A DNA stretch of 64,000 nt from Mesorhizobium sp. CA8. GTDB taxonomy: Bacteria; Pseudomonadota; Alphaproteobacteria; Rhizobiales; Rhizobiaceae. Shown here piece after piece: positions 40,572 to 49,233 of the stretch. Under the pieces are notes generated by a model. It saw nothing but the letters and a program-made list of their open reading frames with translations, ran no database searches and was not told where the DNA came from. Made by a program: the position numbers and the translations under genes. Location: contig NZ_JAIUHG010000010.1 of the NCBI RefSeq assembly GCF_020164955.1, positions 62,001 through 126,000 of the forward strand, in the 5' to 3' direction. Numbering within the stretch: the first letter of the stretch is position 1; each line of letters begins with the position of its first letter.

Positions 40572-41458
40572 TCGCTGTCCTTGCGATCGACAAAGGCAAA
40601 CAGCGCCGAGACGCAGACGATCAGCGACAGCATCAGCATAACCGCCATGGCGGAGCCCAGCCCGCCCTGCGCGCGTTCGATGCCGACGCGGCGGATATGG
40701 TAGGTTAGGATGTTGGTCGAGCCCACTGGTCCGCCTTGCGTGATCAGCGCCACCGGCTCGAACACCTGCACGGCGTTGATGATGGCGATTACGGCGCTGA
40801 ACAGAAGCGTGCGGCGAAGCAAGGGCAGGGTGATGAAGCGGAACTGTTCTCGGCCGTTGGCGCCGTCGAGCGTCGCCGCCTCATAGAGGCTGCCGGGGAT
40901 CTGTGTCAGCCCGGCGATGGCGAGCACCGTGAAGTAGCCGACCTGCTGCCAGACATTGAGGAAGACGATGGAGAGCAACGCCGAGCGCGGCGAGGAGAGC
41001 CAGGGCTGCGGACCGATGCCGACGAGGCCGAGCAACTGGTTGAGCGGTCCCTCGCTCGGCGAATAGAGCTTCGACCAGACGAGCGCCACCGCGATCATCG
41101 GCACCATGTAGGTGGAAAACAGCACCGTGCGCAGCGCCGTGCCGCCGGCGACCTCGCGCTGATAGACCATCAGGCCGAAGGCGACCGACAAAGGCAGGAT
41201 GAGGATGACCGAGAGCGCAGTGTAGATTGCGGTATTGAGCAGCGCCGTCTTGAAATCGCGGCCGACCGAGGTCGGGCCGAAGATTTCTTGGAAATTGTCA
41301 AGCCCGGTGAAGCTCGCCTCGGAAAAGGGCGTCTGCGTCGACCAGTCCTGGAACGACAGCCAGATGGTGAGCAGCATCGGCACGAGAACGAACACGCCGA
41401 TCAATGTCACGGCGGGCGCAAGCATGATGCCCGCCGAGGCACGAAAAGCTCTGGCCAT
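40568..41458 (-). CDS. Carbohydrate ABC transporter permease, CUT1 type (MalF-like)
   Basis: A 296-residue permease. Typical are LAPAVTLIGVFVLVPMLLTI and the EAA loop SLYEAATLDGANGREQFRFI. It reads from an ATG at 41458, 28 bases after the binding-protein stop, and overlaps the MalG-like gene. Six membrane helices are predicted. It forms the importer's heterodimer with the downstream product. Confidence 0.92.
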   Translation of the reverse strand: MARAFRASAGIMLAPAVTLIGVFVLVPMLLTIWLSFQDWSTQTPFSEASFTGLDNFQEIFGPTSVGRDFKTALLNTAIYTALSVILILPLSVAFGLMVYQREVAGGTALRTVLFSTYMVPMIAVALVWSKLYSPSEGPLNQLLGLVGIGPQPWLSSPRSALLSIVFLNVWQQVGYFTVLAIAGLTQIPGSLYEAATLDGANGREQFRFITLPLLRRTLLFSAVIAIINAVQVFEPVALITQGGPVGSTNILTYHIRRVGIERAQGGLGSAMAVMLMLSLIVCVSALFAFVDRKDSE

Positions 41459-41486
41459 TCACCTGCTTCCGGTCAGGAACCCGAAC

Positions 41487-42779
41487 TTACTTGGCAGCGC
41501 GCTCCAGGATCGACGTGGCGTCGGCCTGCGCGTTCGCCTGCGCATCCTTGGCCGAGACCTGTCCATACTGCAACGCCTCGAGCGTCTGCTGCAGCGATTC
41601 CGAGAATTCCTGGCCGCCGGGCACGACCGGGAAGGGCCGCGCATCGGCAAGCACCGAGACATAGCCGGACAGGAATTCGGAGCCGAGCTTGTCCTTATGC
41701 GCTTCGACGTCGGAAGTGCGTGACGGCAGGATGCCCATAGACATCAATATGTCGGACATGGCCGAGGCGCCGTTCTTGCCCGATTTCGGGTTGTTCAGCC
41801 AGGCGAGGAACTCCCAGGCTGCCTTCTGCTCGGCTTCGCCCGCCTTGGCGTTGACGACGGTCATCCAGGAATAGGAGATCGAATGCGGCTTGTCGCCGTG
41901 CGGGCCGACGGGGATCGGTGCTGTGGCGACGTTGGCGAACTTGTCGCCCATGCCGGTCTTCAGTGCGCTTTCCCACCAGTTGGCCATGATGATCATGCCG
42001 GTCTTGCCGGAGACGAAATTGTCGAGGAACGGACCGGTTGTGTTGGCGTCTGCCGTCGCCATCGCCGGATTGCTCGCGCCGGATTTTATCAAATCTTCAT
42101 AGAGCGCGAAGGTTTCGGCGGCCTGGGGACTGTCCAGCGCCGGCTTGCCATCCTTGACCAGATTGCCACCATTGGAGACGAGCAGCGAGGCGAAAGGATG
42201 GACCACCCCCGCCGCCCATGAATTGATCATGCCGAAGCCCTGTTGGCCCTTGTCCTTATTGGTCAGCTTCGCGGCGGCATCCTTGAATTCGGCCCAGGTC
42301 TTGGGCGGAGCGGCGATGCCCGCTTCCTTGAATAGTTCCTTGTTGTAGTTCAGCGCGTAGACGTCGATCTCGTTCGGAATGCCGTAGAGCGTGCCGCCGA
42401 CCGAGGCGGCGCTGACGACGCCCGCCGGCCAGGCGCTCTTCACCTCGGCTGCCACCGCGTCGGGAGCAGGGGCGACGAGCTTGTCCCGCGCCAGTTCCGG
42501 CAGCCACAGATCGTAGATGCCGCCGATCGTCGGACCGTCGGAGGAGCCGCCCTGCGAGCGCAGCGTTGTCAGCAGATCGCCGAACGGAACCGCGCGCACG
42601 GTGATGGCGACATCCGGGTGCTCCTTGGAAAAATCCTTGGCTGCCGCTTCGAGCAGGGCCACCGTCTCCGGCGACCAATGCGTCAGATAGGAGATGTTCA
42701 CCGATTGCGCCCAGCCGCTCGCGGGCAGGGCAACGAGCCCCGCGGCGAGAGCCAGTTTCGAGATCCGGGCCAGCGACAT
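41487..42779 (-). CDS. Carbohydrate ABC transporter substrate-binding protein, CUT1 type
   Basis: A 430-residue extracellular binding protein (SBP_bac_1 fold). Signal peptide MSLARISKLALAAGLVALPA with cleavage near GWAQ, then ISYLTHWSPETVALLEAAAK, the hinge GIPNEIDVYALNYNKELFKE and the conserved WWESALKTGMGDKFANVATA. The second ATG at 42779 is preferred: GGAGG is six bases before it but directly touches the first ATG at 42785. It faces the ROK-GntR-SIS operon, which points to an amino sugar or related ligand. Confidence 0.9.
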   Translation of the reverse strand: MSLARISKLALAAGLVALPASGWAQSVNISYLTHWSPETVALLEAAAKDFSKEHPDVAITVRAVPFGDLLTTLRSQGGSSDGPTIGGIYDLWLPELARDKLVAPAPDAVAAEVKSAWPAGVVSAASVGGTLYGIPNEIDVYALNYNKELFKEAGIAAPPKTWAEFKDAAAKLTNKDKGQQGFGMINSWAAGVVHPFASLLVSNGGNLVKDGKPALDSPQAAETFALYEDLIKSGASNPAMATADANTTGPFLDNFVSGKTGMIIMANWWESALKTGMGDKFANVATAPIPVGPHGDKPHSISYSWMTVVNAKAGEAEQKAAWEFLAWLNNPKSGKNGASAMSDILMSMGILPSRTSDVEAHKDKLGSEFLSGYVSVLADARPFPVVPGGQEFSESLQQTLEALQYGQVSAKDAQANAQADATSILERAAK

Positions 42780-42810
42780 CGGCATCCTCCACTTAACCGT
42801 ATCAGAGCGG

Positions 42811-42826
42811 ATGACGTTATGACAAG
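42811..42826. promoter_or_regulatory. Candidate GntR operator near the importer promoter
   Basis: ATGACGTTATGACAAG lies 32 bases before the binding-protein ATG. It shares the CGTTAT and GACA elements with the better palindrome at 43009 and would place the same regulator at both divergent promoters. Confidence 0.4.
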
Positions 42827-43008
42827 TTTGAGCAAAGGCGCAAGGCCTCTCGCAAATGGACGTGCGGATCCTGTTTGCAGATGAAAGCCTCGATGATCTC
42901 GATGCAGTAGATAACATAAACAAATCATCGAGATAAGATGCAGCTTCCTGGCCGATGTCCGATCGATCGATAGCCATCAACGTCTTTGCGGCTCTTGCGG
43001 GTGGCATC

Positions 43009-43026
43009 ATGTCGTTATAATGACAT
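43009..43026. promoter_or_regulatory. Candidate GntR operator overlapping a -10 box
   Basis: ATGTCGTTATAATGACAT is a near-perfect 18-base palindrome with one mismatched pair. It contains TATAAT (43016-43021), a consensus -10 element, about 36 bases before the ROK kinase ATG, so a bound repressor would block RNA polymerase. Palindromes of this size are usual for HutC-type GntR regulators. Confidence 0.6.
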
Positions 43027-43056
43027 TTGAAAAGATGCTGATCGGAGCCACGAGAG

Positions 43057-43929
43057 ATGACACGGGTTCTCGCCATCGATCTCGGCGGCACCAATCTGCG
43101 CGCCGCCGTCCATACGGGCGATATCAGCGCCCTTGCGCCGCAAGTCCGCGAGCCGGCGCCGGGCAGTCTCGATGCGTTCGAGACGCGTATCCGCGCGCTT
43201 GCGGCCGCGGGCGAGGCCGAAGCGCTCGGGCTTGCTGTCCCGGGCCTTGTCGAAGGGGCGGTCTGCCGCTGGATCCCGAACCTGCCCTGGCTCGACGGCG
43301 TCGATATTGCGGCGCTGTTTCCCGACCTTCGCGTGGCGGTCGGCAATGACGCGCAGATCGCGCTGCTCGCGGAAGCGGCGCAAGGCGCGGCCAAGGACGT
43401 GTCCGACGCGATCCTGCTGGCAATCGGCACAGGCATTGGCTCGGCGGTGCTGGCCAATGGCCGCATCGTCGCCGGCGCGCATGGCGGCGCCTGCTCCTTC
43501 GGCTGGGCCAGCGCCGACGTCAAGGACCACGGCGAGGATCGCAGCGGCTGGCTGGAACGTGTCGCCTCCGGCCGCGCGCTGGACGCCCTTGCCGCACAGA
43601 TCGGACTGGCCGACAGCCGCCAGCTGATCGCCGCCGCCAAGGCAGGCCAGCTTGCCGCGCAGACCCTGCTCGAGGTGCCGGCGCGCCAGCTCGGCACGGC
43701 GCTCGCCGGCGCCGTGGGGCTGCTCGATCCGGGTATCATCCTGGTCTCGGGCGGTCTGGCGGACGCGCTGGATGTGATCGCGCCGCCTTTGCTTGCGGCG
43801 CTACGGCGTCAATTGCCGCCGCATCTGCGCGGCATCGAACTTAGGCCTGGAAAATTCGGCTCTCGCGCCGGCCTGGTTGGGGCCGCGCTTGCCGGACAGG
43901 CGGGAAGCGGGTGGAGGCAGATCCGATGA
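43057..43929 (+). CDS. ROK family sugar kinase
   Basis: A 290-residue ROK protein. ATP site VLAIDLGGTNLRAAV at the N-terminus, GNDAQIALLAEAAQG with the catalytic aspartate, and LLAIGTGIGSAVLANGRIVA. The histidine of the ROK zinc signature appears in AHGGACSFG, but the CxCGxxGC cysteines are missing, so it is a zinc-free variant. It probably phosphorylates the imported sugar. It is the first gene of a three-gene operon and overlaps the GntR gene by four bases. Confidence 0.87.
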   Translation: MTRVLAIDLGGTNLRAAVHTGDISALAPQVREPAPGSLDAFETRIRALAAAGEAEALGLAVPGLVEGAVCRWIPNLPWLDGVDIAALFPDLRVAVGNDAQIALLAEAAQGAAKDVSDAILLAIGTGIGSAVLANGRIVAGAHGGACSFGWASADVKDHGEDRSGWLERVASGRALDALAAQIGLADSRQLIAAAKAGQLAAQTLLEVPARQLGTALAGAVGLLDPGIILVSGGLADALDVIAPPLLAALRRQLPPHLRGIELRPGKFGSRAGLVGAALAGQAGSGWRQIR

Positions 43930-44693
43930 ACGAAGCGAGCTTTCAGCAGCCGGACCGCAGGCGACCGGAGCCGCTCTGGTACCAGGTCGAGGAGGCGATC
44001 CGCGCCATCGTCAAGAGCGGCGAGTGGGCGACCGGCGACCAGATCCCGGCCGAGGACCGGCTCTGCGCCTTGTTCGGCGTCAGCCGCATCACGCTGCGCC
44101 ACGCGCTGCGCAATCTGGAGGAAAGCGGGCTGCTCAGGCGCGAACACGGACGGGGCACTTTCGTGCGCTCGGCCACGCTGGTCGCCGGCACACGCGAGCT
44201 CACCTCCTTCACCCAGGAGATGGGCAATATCGGCGTGGTCGCCGGCTCGCGCCTGCTCGATTGCAGCCTGACGACGGCGAATGCGGCGGCGGCCGGCGCG
44301 CTGGAGATCGAGGAGGGCGATCCTATCGTGCGGATCAGGCGACTGCGGCTAGGCAACAACGAGCCCATCGGTATCCAGACGGCGCAATTGGCAGCCGCGC
44401 GCGTACCGGGCTTCCTCGACGCCGGGCTGCTCAAGGGGTCGCTCTACGAGGCGCTGGAGCGCCAGTACGGCATCGTGCCGGTCGAGGCGCGCGAGAATTA
44501 CCGCGTCGGTGCCGTCAGCGCGACGGACGCCGAGCTCCTCGACCTGCCCGCGGGCAGTCCCGCCTTCGTCGTCGAGCGCATCACCATCGACGAGCGCGGC
44601 CCGTTCGAATTTACCGTCTCCGTCATGCGCGGCGACCGCTACGAAATACGCTCGACGCTGCGCGCCAGCCGCCTCCCGAACACCAGAAGCTGA
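43926..44693 (+). CDS. GntR-family transcriptional regulator (HutC/UTRA type)
   Basis: A 255-residue regulator: N-terminal winged helix (WYQVEEAIRAIVKSGEWATG and LCALFGVSRITLRHALRNLE, then REHGRGTFVR) and C-terminal UTRA effector domain (PIVRIRRLRLGNNEPIGIQT, and near the end AFVVERITIDERGPFEFTVS). It overlaps the kinase gene (ATGA) and precedes the SIS gene. It likely represses its own operon and the divergent importer through the palindromes at 42811 and 43009, using a sugar-phosphate as effector. Confidence 0.92.
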   Translation: MNEASFQQPDRRRPEPLWYQVEEAIRAIVKSGEWATGDQIPAEDRLCALFGVSRITLRHALRNLEESGLLRREHGRGTFVRSATLVAGTRELTSFTQEMGNIGVVAGSRLLDCSLTTANAAAAGALEIEEGDPIVRIRRLRLGNNEPIGIQTAQLAAARVPGFLDAGLLKGSLYEALERQYGIVPVEARENYRVGAVSATDAELLDLPAGSPAFVVERITIDERGPFEFTVSVMRGDRYEIRSTLRASRLPNTRS

Positions 44694-44715
44694 CACGATC
44701 AAAAGGAGTACCGAA

Positions 44716-45507
44716 GTGTCCGATCTCTACATCCCCCGTCTCGTCGCCCTCATCGAACAGGCATCGAAGGCCAATGAAGAAGCCTTCAGCCAGGCGGCGA
44801 GCCGCTTCGCCGACACGCTGCAAAATGGCGGACTGGTCCATCTCTACGGCTCGGGCCATTCGGTGCTGCCGGCGCAGGAGATGTTCCCGCGCTACGGCAG
44901 CTTCGTCGGCTTCAACCCGCTCACCGACCCGCGCGTGATGTGGCACAACGTGCTCGGCGCCGGCGGCGTGCGCGAGCTTTTGTGGCTGGAGCGGACCGAG
45001 AGATATGCCGAGAAATTCTTGGACCATCAGCCGCTGAACGAGGGAGATTCCATCATCATCTTCGGCCATAGCGGCCGCAATTCGTCGGGGATCGACACCG
45101 CGCTCTACGCCAAGAAGCGCGGCATCTTCGTCGTTGCCGTCACCAGCAAGAACAATCTTGACAAGCCGGCCACACACTCCTCCGGCAAAAGGCTGGCGGA
45201 TGCGGCCGACCTCGTCATCGACACCTGCTCGCCGATCGAGGACGCGGTGGTGCCGATCGAAGGCTGGAGCCGCCCGGTGGCGGGTTCCTCGACGGTGTTG
45301 GCGATGATCATGGCGCATGAGCTGCTCGCGCGCACCGCCGAGCAATTGTCGAAGCGCGGCATCGAGCTGCCGGTCTTCGCCTCGCCGACCATTGCGGGCG
45401 TCACGCTGCACGACACAGACGTCATCTACGGCGTCTACCGCGAGCGCATGATCGAAGCGCAGAAGAGGCACCTGCCCACCTTCCAGGCGACGATGCGCGG
45501 GGAATGA
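44716..45507 (+). CDS. SIS domain sugar isomerase-like protein
   Basis: A 263-residue SIS protein. The phosphosugar-binding region shows GLVHLYGSGHSVLPAQEMFP and IIFGHSGRNSSGIDTALYAK; the second half has SSTVLAMIMAHELLARTAEQ. It belongs to the group annotated as sugar isomerase domain proteins, possibly handling an amino-sugar phosphate made by the ROK kinase. It starts at GTG (44716) behind AAAAGGAG. Cytoplasmic. The reaction itself is inferred from context only. Confidence 0.87.
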   Translation: MSDLYIPRLVALIEQASKANEEAFSQAASRFADTLQNGGLVHLYGSGHSVLPAQEMFPRYGSFVGFNPLTDPRVMWHNVLGAGGVRELLWLERTERYAEKFLDHQPLNEGDSIIIFGHSGRNSSGIDTALYAKKRGIFVVAVTSKNNLDKPATHSSGKRLADAADLVIDTCSPIEDAVVPIEGWSRPVAGSSTVLAMIMAHELLARTAEQLSKRGIELPVFASPTIAGVTLHDTDVIYGVYRERMIEAQKRHLPTFQATMRGE

Positions 45508-45552
45508 TGACGGCGCATGGGAGGAGCATTCGGCGCGCCTCCCGCAAGGCTA

Positions 45553-45735
45553 TCAACGCCGGCGAGGCCTGGTTACGGAATGCTTGGGCGGCGCGTCATT
45601 CTCGTCGGGATTGGGGATCGGCTCCTCGTCGGGCAGCCGGTCCGGATCCGGCTCGCGCACCGGCTTCGGCTTCGGGATTGGCGGCGGGGTGGGCACCGGC
45701 GTGGGGGATGGGTCCGGATTGGGGAGAATGGCCAT
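45553..45735 (-). CDS. Small proline-rich protein
   Basis: A 60-residue protein that is nearly one third proline, with alternating Pro-x-Pro runs (PNPDPSPTPVPTPPPIPKPK), then an acidic stretch and a basic tail (VTRPRRR). GGAAGGAAAA stands before the ATG at 45735. It would be an extended, unstructured chain. No signal peptide. Low-complexity composition makes it hard to be sure that it is a gene, but the ribosome site supports it. Confidence 0.5.
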   Translation of the reverse strand: MAILPNPDPSPTPVPTPPPIPKPKPVREPDPDRLPDEEPIPNPDENDAPPKHSVTRPRRR

Positions 45736-46036
45736 CGCGTTTTCCTTCCGCTCTGTGCCCGACAAGCTTTGCTGCGATCCAAAAACCGGGATCTCCTGCC
45801 CGACCTTAAACGATGGTGTGATCGCCGCCGCATTCAGACGCTTCGTCGGGAGGGATCGGCAGCGCAGGCTGGCAGAACGGCCACGCCCGCGGATGGTTCC
45901 CGCACGATCGCGCGGCGCGATGGCGGCAAGCGGCGATCAAATGATTCTGCGCGCCTGTTCCGGCTCTTGCCGGCGACTGGCCGTGCCTTAGTTCCATTGC
46001 CAGCGGGTGGCCAATTTGCCGATACAGGAGACGGCC
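45736..46036. other. Intergenic region without a supported gene
   Basis: About 300 bases between the proline-rich gene and the 144-residue gene. Frames in both directions are open but lack recognisable domains and ribosome sites. It presumably contains the two divergent promoters. Confidence 0.4.
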
Positions 46037-46471
46037 GTGAAGCACCAAACCCTTGACCAAATCAACGCCGTTGCCGACGTTCATGCCGAAGCACCGGCTC
46101 TCATCGCCAATCGTGGCCAGCGCCTCGAGCGCTGGGCGCAACTTCTCGAACAAGACCCCGGCCGCCGCCTCACGGCGCTGACGGGCACCGAATACGCTTC
46201 GCCTGATGTGCGTCAAAGAATGCGCACGGACGGATCGGCGATCACCGTCGCTTTCGAGGATCCGATCTTTCGCGCGCAAGGCTTGCGGGACGACACCTAC
46301 GGTGAAGCCAGGCGCTTCTTCGAAATGAGCGACTGGCAGTTGCATGAGGTCGTCTGCCATTGCCACGTCGGCGCCAACATGCCGGCCCGCTGGGCGGCAT
46401 CGCGCGTGCGCGCGGCGATCTCTCCGGGAGCGGGCATTTTTGCCTGGCTGAGAGCGGTGTTCATGCATTAG
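46037..46471 (+). CDS. Hypothetical protein, 144 residues
   Basis: A cytoplasmic protein read from a GTG at 46037 behind CAGGAGACG. It is mostly helical by appearance (LDQINAVADVHAEAPALIAN, GQRLERWAQLLEQDP) and has a short His/Cys cluster, HEVVCHCHVGANM, that could bind a metal. The C-terminus is hydrophobic. I do not recognise the family. It is convergent with the orphan nuoD gene. Confidence 0.6.
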   Translation: MKHQTLDQINAVADVHAEAPALIANRGQRLERWAQLLEQDPGRRLTALTGTEYASPDVRQRMRTDGSAITVAFEDPIFRAQGLRDDTYGEARRFFEMSDWQLHEVVCHCHVGANMPARWAASRVRAAISPGAGIFAWLRAVFMH

Positions 46472-46548
46472 AGCGGTTGCGTCGGCGGGATCGCGTCGGA
46501 CTCGACGGTTGACGGAAACGAAGGAGAGGCGCCGGGCTCTCCTCCGCG

Positions 46549-47739
46549 TCAGCGGTCGATCTCGCCGAAGACGATGTCGAGCGAACCGATGATCGCCGCG
46601 ACATCCGCCACCATGTGCCCGCGCGACAGGAAATCCATCGCTTGGAGATGGGCGAAGGAGGGCGCGCGTATCTTGCAACGATAGGGAATGTTGCTGCCGT
46701 TCGAGACCAGATAGACGCCGAACTCGCCCTTCGGCGCCTCGACCGCCGCGTAGACTTCGCCAGGCGGCACGCGGTGGCCTTCGGTATAGAGCTTGAAGTG
46801 ATGGATGGTCGCCTCCATCGAGCGCTTCATGATGGCGCGCCGCGGCGGCGTGATCTTATGGTTGGGCACCGCGACCGGACCCCGGCCATCGGCCGAGCGG
46901 AGCTTTTCCAAGCACTGCCGCATGATCCGCACGGACTGGCGCATCTCCTCCATACGCACCAGATAGCGATCATAGCAGTCGCCATGCTTGCCGATGGGGA
47001 TGTCGAAATTCATCTCCGAGTAGCATTCATAGGGCTGCGCCTTGCGCAGGTCCCAGGCAGCGCCCGAGCCGCGCACCATGGGGCCGGAGAAGCCCATGCC
47101 CCAGGCGTCGTCGAGCGAGATCACGCCGACATCGACATTGCGCTGCTTGAAGATGCGGTTGTCGGTGAGCAGGCCTTCGAGATCGTCGCAAGCCTTCAGG
47201 AACGGATCGCAGAAATCCCAGATGTCGTCGAGCAGCTTTTCCGGCAGGTCCTGATGCACGCCGCCGACACGGAAATAATTCGCGTGCATGCGGGCGCCGG
47301 ATGCGCGTTCATAGAAAACCATCAGCTTCTCGCGTTGGGCGAAGCCCCAGAGCGGCGGCGTCAGCGCGCCGATGTCCATGGCCTGCGTGGTGACATTGAG
47401 AAGATGCGACAGGAGCCGGCCGATCTCGCAAAACAGCACGCGGATCAACTGGCCGCGCCGGGGGACGGACAGTTCGAGCAGCTTCTCGGCGGCGAGGCAG
47501 AAGGCATGCTCCTGATTCATCGGCGCGACATAATCGAGCCGGTCGAAATAAGGCAGGGCCTGGAGATAGGTCTTGTATTCGATGAGCTTCTCGGTGCCGC
47601 GATGCAGGAGCCCGATATGCGGGTCGGCACGGTCGACGATCTCGCCGTCCAGTTCGAGCACCAGCCTGAGCACGCCATGCGCCGAAGGGTGCTGCGGCCC
47701 GAAGTTGAGCGTGAAGTTGCGGACCGCGGATTCGGTCAT
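46549..47739 (-). CDS. nuoD: NADH-quinone oxidoreductase subunit D (orphan copy)
   Basis: A 396-residue, apparently complete 49-kDa subunit of respiratory complex I. It opens with [20 protein letters not shown], includes the quinone-site tyrosine region [14 protein letters not shown] and [19 protein letters not shown], and ends with the usual [12 protein letters not shown]. No other nuo gene is in the window: the upstream neighbour is a secreted protein and the downstream one a hypothetical. Complex I genes normally lie in one nuoA-N cluster, so this is probably an extra copy. Confidence 0.93.
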   Translation of the reverse strand: MTESAVRNFTLNFGPQHPSAHGVLRLVLELDGEIVDRADPHIGLLHRGTEKLIEYKTYLQALPYFDRLDYVAPMNQEHAFCLAAEKLLELSVPRRGQLIRVLFCEIGRLLSHLLNVTTQAMDIGALTPPLWGFAQREKLMVFYERASGARMHANYFRVGGVHQDLPEKLLDDIWDFCDPFLKACDDLEGLLTDNRIFKQRNVDVGVISLDDAWGMGFSGPMVRGSGAAWDLRKAQPYECYSEMNFDIPIGKHGDCYDRYLVRMEEMRQSVRIMRQCLEKLRSADGRGPVAVPNHKITPPRRAIMKRSMEATIHHFKLYTEGHRVPPGEVYAAVEAPKGEFGVYLVSNGSNIPYRCKIRAPSFAHLQAMDFLSRGHMVADVAAIIGSLDIVFGEIDR

Positions 47740-47802
47740 GACGGCCTCCGCAAGAGTGAGGATCGAATGCGGACCGCGGCCCGTCGACCGCCGTCCGCCG
47801 CG

Positions 47803-48198
47803 TCAGGCCGTCGTCTGGATGATCAGCGTCAGCGTGCCGTCACCGTCGATGTTGGCGGCGACGACCTGCGAGGAGTTCAGCCCGTTCGCGTGCAGGACCG
47901 ACGTCGCCTCGGGCGAGGCGTCGACCGAACTCTGCAGCTTGGCCAGTTCCTTGGCCGTCGTCCTGGTGACTATGGCTTCGGCCTGCGCCTTCACTTCCGA
48001 AGGCAAGTCCTCCATCGCCACCACGACGATGTTGGTGACATTCTGGGCAGCAGCGTCCTGGCCGGGCTGCGGCTGGCCGGGGATGGGCTCCTGGGCAGGA
48101 GGCAACGCTTGCGGCGGCTGCGGATCGGCGCGTTGAGCCGAAGCGGGCTGCGCCAATGCCATTGCCGACAGCGTCAGGACCATCGTCAACATACGCAT
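47803..48198 (-). CDS. Secreted hypothetical protein, 131 residues
   Basis: Signal peptide MRMLTMVLTLSAMALAQPAS with cleavage near ASAQ, then a proline/glutamine-rich linker (PPQALPPAQEPIPGQPQPGQ) and a small alpha/beta domain (NIVVVAMEDLPSEVKAQAEA; GDGTLTLIIQTTA). Probably periplasmic. No family recognised. It lies 63 bases upstream of nuoD on the same strand but is unlikely to be functionally linked. Confidence 0.65.
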   Translation of the reverse strand: MRMLTMVLTLSAMALAQPASAQRADPQPPQALPPAQEPIPGQPQPGQDAAAQNVTNIVVVAMEDLPSEVKAQAEAIVTRTTAKELAKLQSSVDASPEATSVLHANGLNSSQVVAANIDGDGTLTLIIQTTA

Positions 48199-48279
48199 CG
48201 TCTTTCCTTTCGGTCTCGAAATTCTGACGACACAACCCCGCGGGTCCGGCGATGGTTCCCGGATAGTCGCCGGTGCGGC

Positions 48280-48897
48280 TTAAAGAGCCCGCATTGTCCG
48301 CAACGTAACCGAATAGCGATGGCGTTCGACCGGCGGGATGGAGTGTTCCCACTCGTTCCGCGCCGGGCCGGCCATGAGATAGATGGATCTGGGCTCGACC
48401 TCGATCGTTTCACGGTCCCATGCCGCGCCGTTCTTGCGGCGCAGCCGGAAGTTGCAGGGCGCCAGGAGCGAGACGCCCGCAACGAGCTCGAAATGCGGTT
48501 TGTCCCGGTGCCAGCCTATGCCGGCGCCGGGACGATACTCGTTGATCAGCACCTGTGCGAATTCGGCTGCCGGGACGCCCGCGAAGGCGGCGACCTTCGC
48601 CCGAAGCGGCAGCAGGAAGTCCGGAATCGGTGGCGCTTCGAGCACTTGGCGGCGCTCATAATCATAGCGCAGGCCGAAGCCGACGACCTGTCTGTTGGCA
48701 AGATGGCCGTGGAAATCGAACGGCTTGAAAGGCAGGTGCTGGATGTGACCGACGAGTTCATCTTCCTCATCGCGGGTAATCAGGTCCGGCTGGTAAGAGA
48801 AGCCTTCAGGCACGCTTGCGGGCGGCAGGCCGGTGGGCGCACCGAAGAGATCGCCCTGGAAAGCGCCCCCGCCGGTTCGGTTCCTGACTGATGACAT
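48280..48897 (-). CDS. AlkB-type 2-oxoglutarate/Fe(II)-dependent dioxygenase
   Basis: A 205-residue protein of the AlkB family (2OG-FeII_Oxy_2). The iron ligands are visible: His and Asp in GIGWHRDKPHFE and His in NEWEHSIPPVE; the 2-oxoglutarate-binding arginines stand in ERHRYSVTLRTMR. The family oxidatively removes alkyl groups from DNA or RNA bases. The start is uncertain: ATG at 48897 fits the family's usual length, while an ATG at 48945 adds 16 residues. Neither has a clear ribosome site. No ada gene is adjacent. Confidence 0.87.
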   Translation of the reverse strand: MSSVRNRTGGGAFQGDLFGAPTGLPPASVPEGFSYQPDLITRDEEDELVGHIQHLPFKPFDFHGHLANRQVVGFGLRYDYERRQVLEAPPIPDFLLPLRAKVAAFAGVPAAEFAQVLINEYRPGAGIGWHRDKPHFELVAGVSLLAPCNFRLRRKNGAAWDRETIEVEPRSIYLMAGPARNEWEHSIPPVERHRYSVTLRTMRAL

Positions 48898-48966
48898 GGC
48901 GCTGAGATAGGCAATGAGAGCGCTTCTGCAAGGCCGGTCAGGCATGGTGGAACCGAGGGGCGCACG

Positions 48967-49004
48967 AAGGATTAAGAGTTGGAAGAAGGATTAAGAGTTG
49001 GAAG
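48967..49004. repeat. Perfect 19-base tandem duplication
   Basis: AAGGATTAAGAGTTGGAAG occurs twice head to tail (48967-48985 and 48986-49004), just before the ribosome site of the KTSC gene. It looks like a recent slippage event in the leader. Confidence 0.85.
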
Positions 49005-49017
49005 CAGGAGGCGGCAC

Positions 49018-49233
49018 ATGCCTTCCACCGCGATCCGGAATATCCATTACGATCCGTCGAGGCGGATCCTTTCGGTATGGTTCGTCCCAACCGGCAGGCA
49101 ATACAACTATGAGGACGTGGGGCCCGAGGTCTATACGGCTTTCAAGGCGGCGTTCTCGAAAGGGCAATTCTTCAACGAATTCGTGCGCGATCGTTTCAGA
49201 TATCACCTGGTCGAGCACGAAGGTCGTCATTGA
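49018..49233 (+). CDS. KTSC domain protein
   Basis: A 71-residue single-domain protein: STAIRNIHYDPSRRILSVWF, then YNYEDVGPEVYTAFKAAFSK, with GQFFNEFVRDRF near the end. This is the KTSC domain, named after a domain fused to lysyl-tRNA synthetases; alone it is a small cytoplasmic protein of unclear role. The ATG at 49018 follows CAGGAGGCG. Confidence 0.87.
   Translation: MPSTAIRNIHYDPSRRILSVWFVPTGRQYNYEDVGPEVYTAFKAAFSKGQFFNEFVRDRFRYHLVEHEGRH

Noticed and set aside
45806-46678. Leftward frame of 290 codons overlapping the 144-residue gene and the end of nuoD
   Set aside because: It lacks a ribosome site and domain; the rightward 144-codon frame has a GTG start with GGAG in place.
46615-48891. 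Long rightward open frame (over 750 codons) opposite nuoD, the secreted protein and the AlkB-type gene
   Set aside because: It spans three well-supported genes on the other strand and shows no domain; composition is that of a shadow frame.
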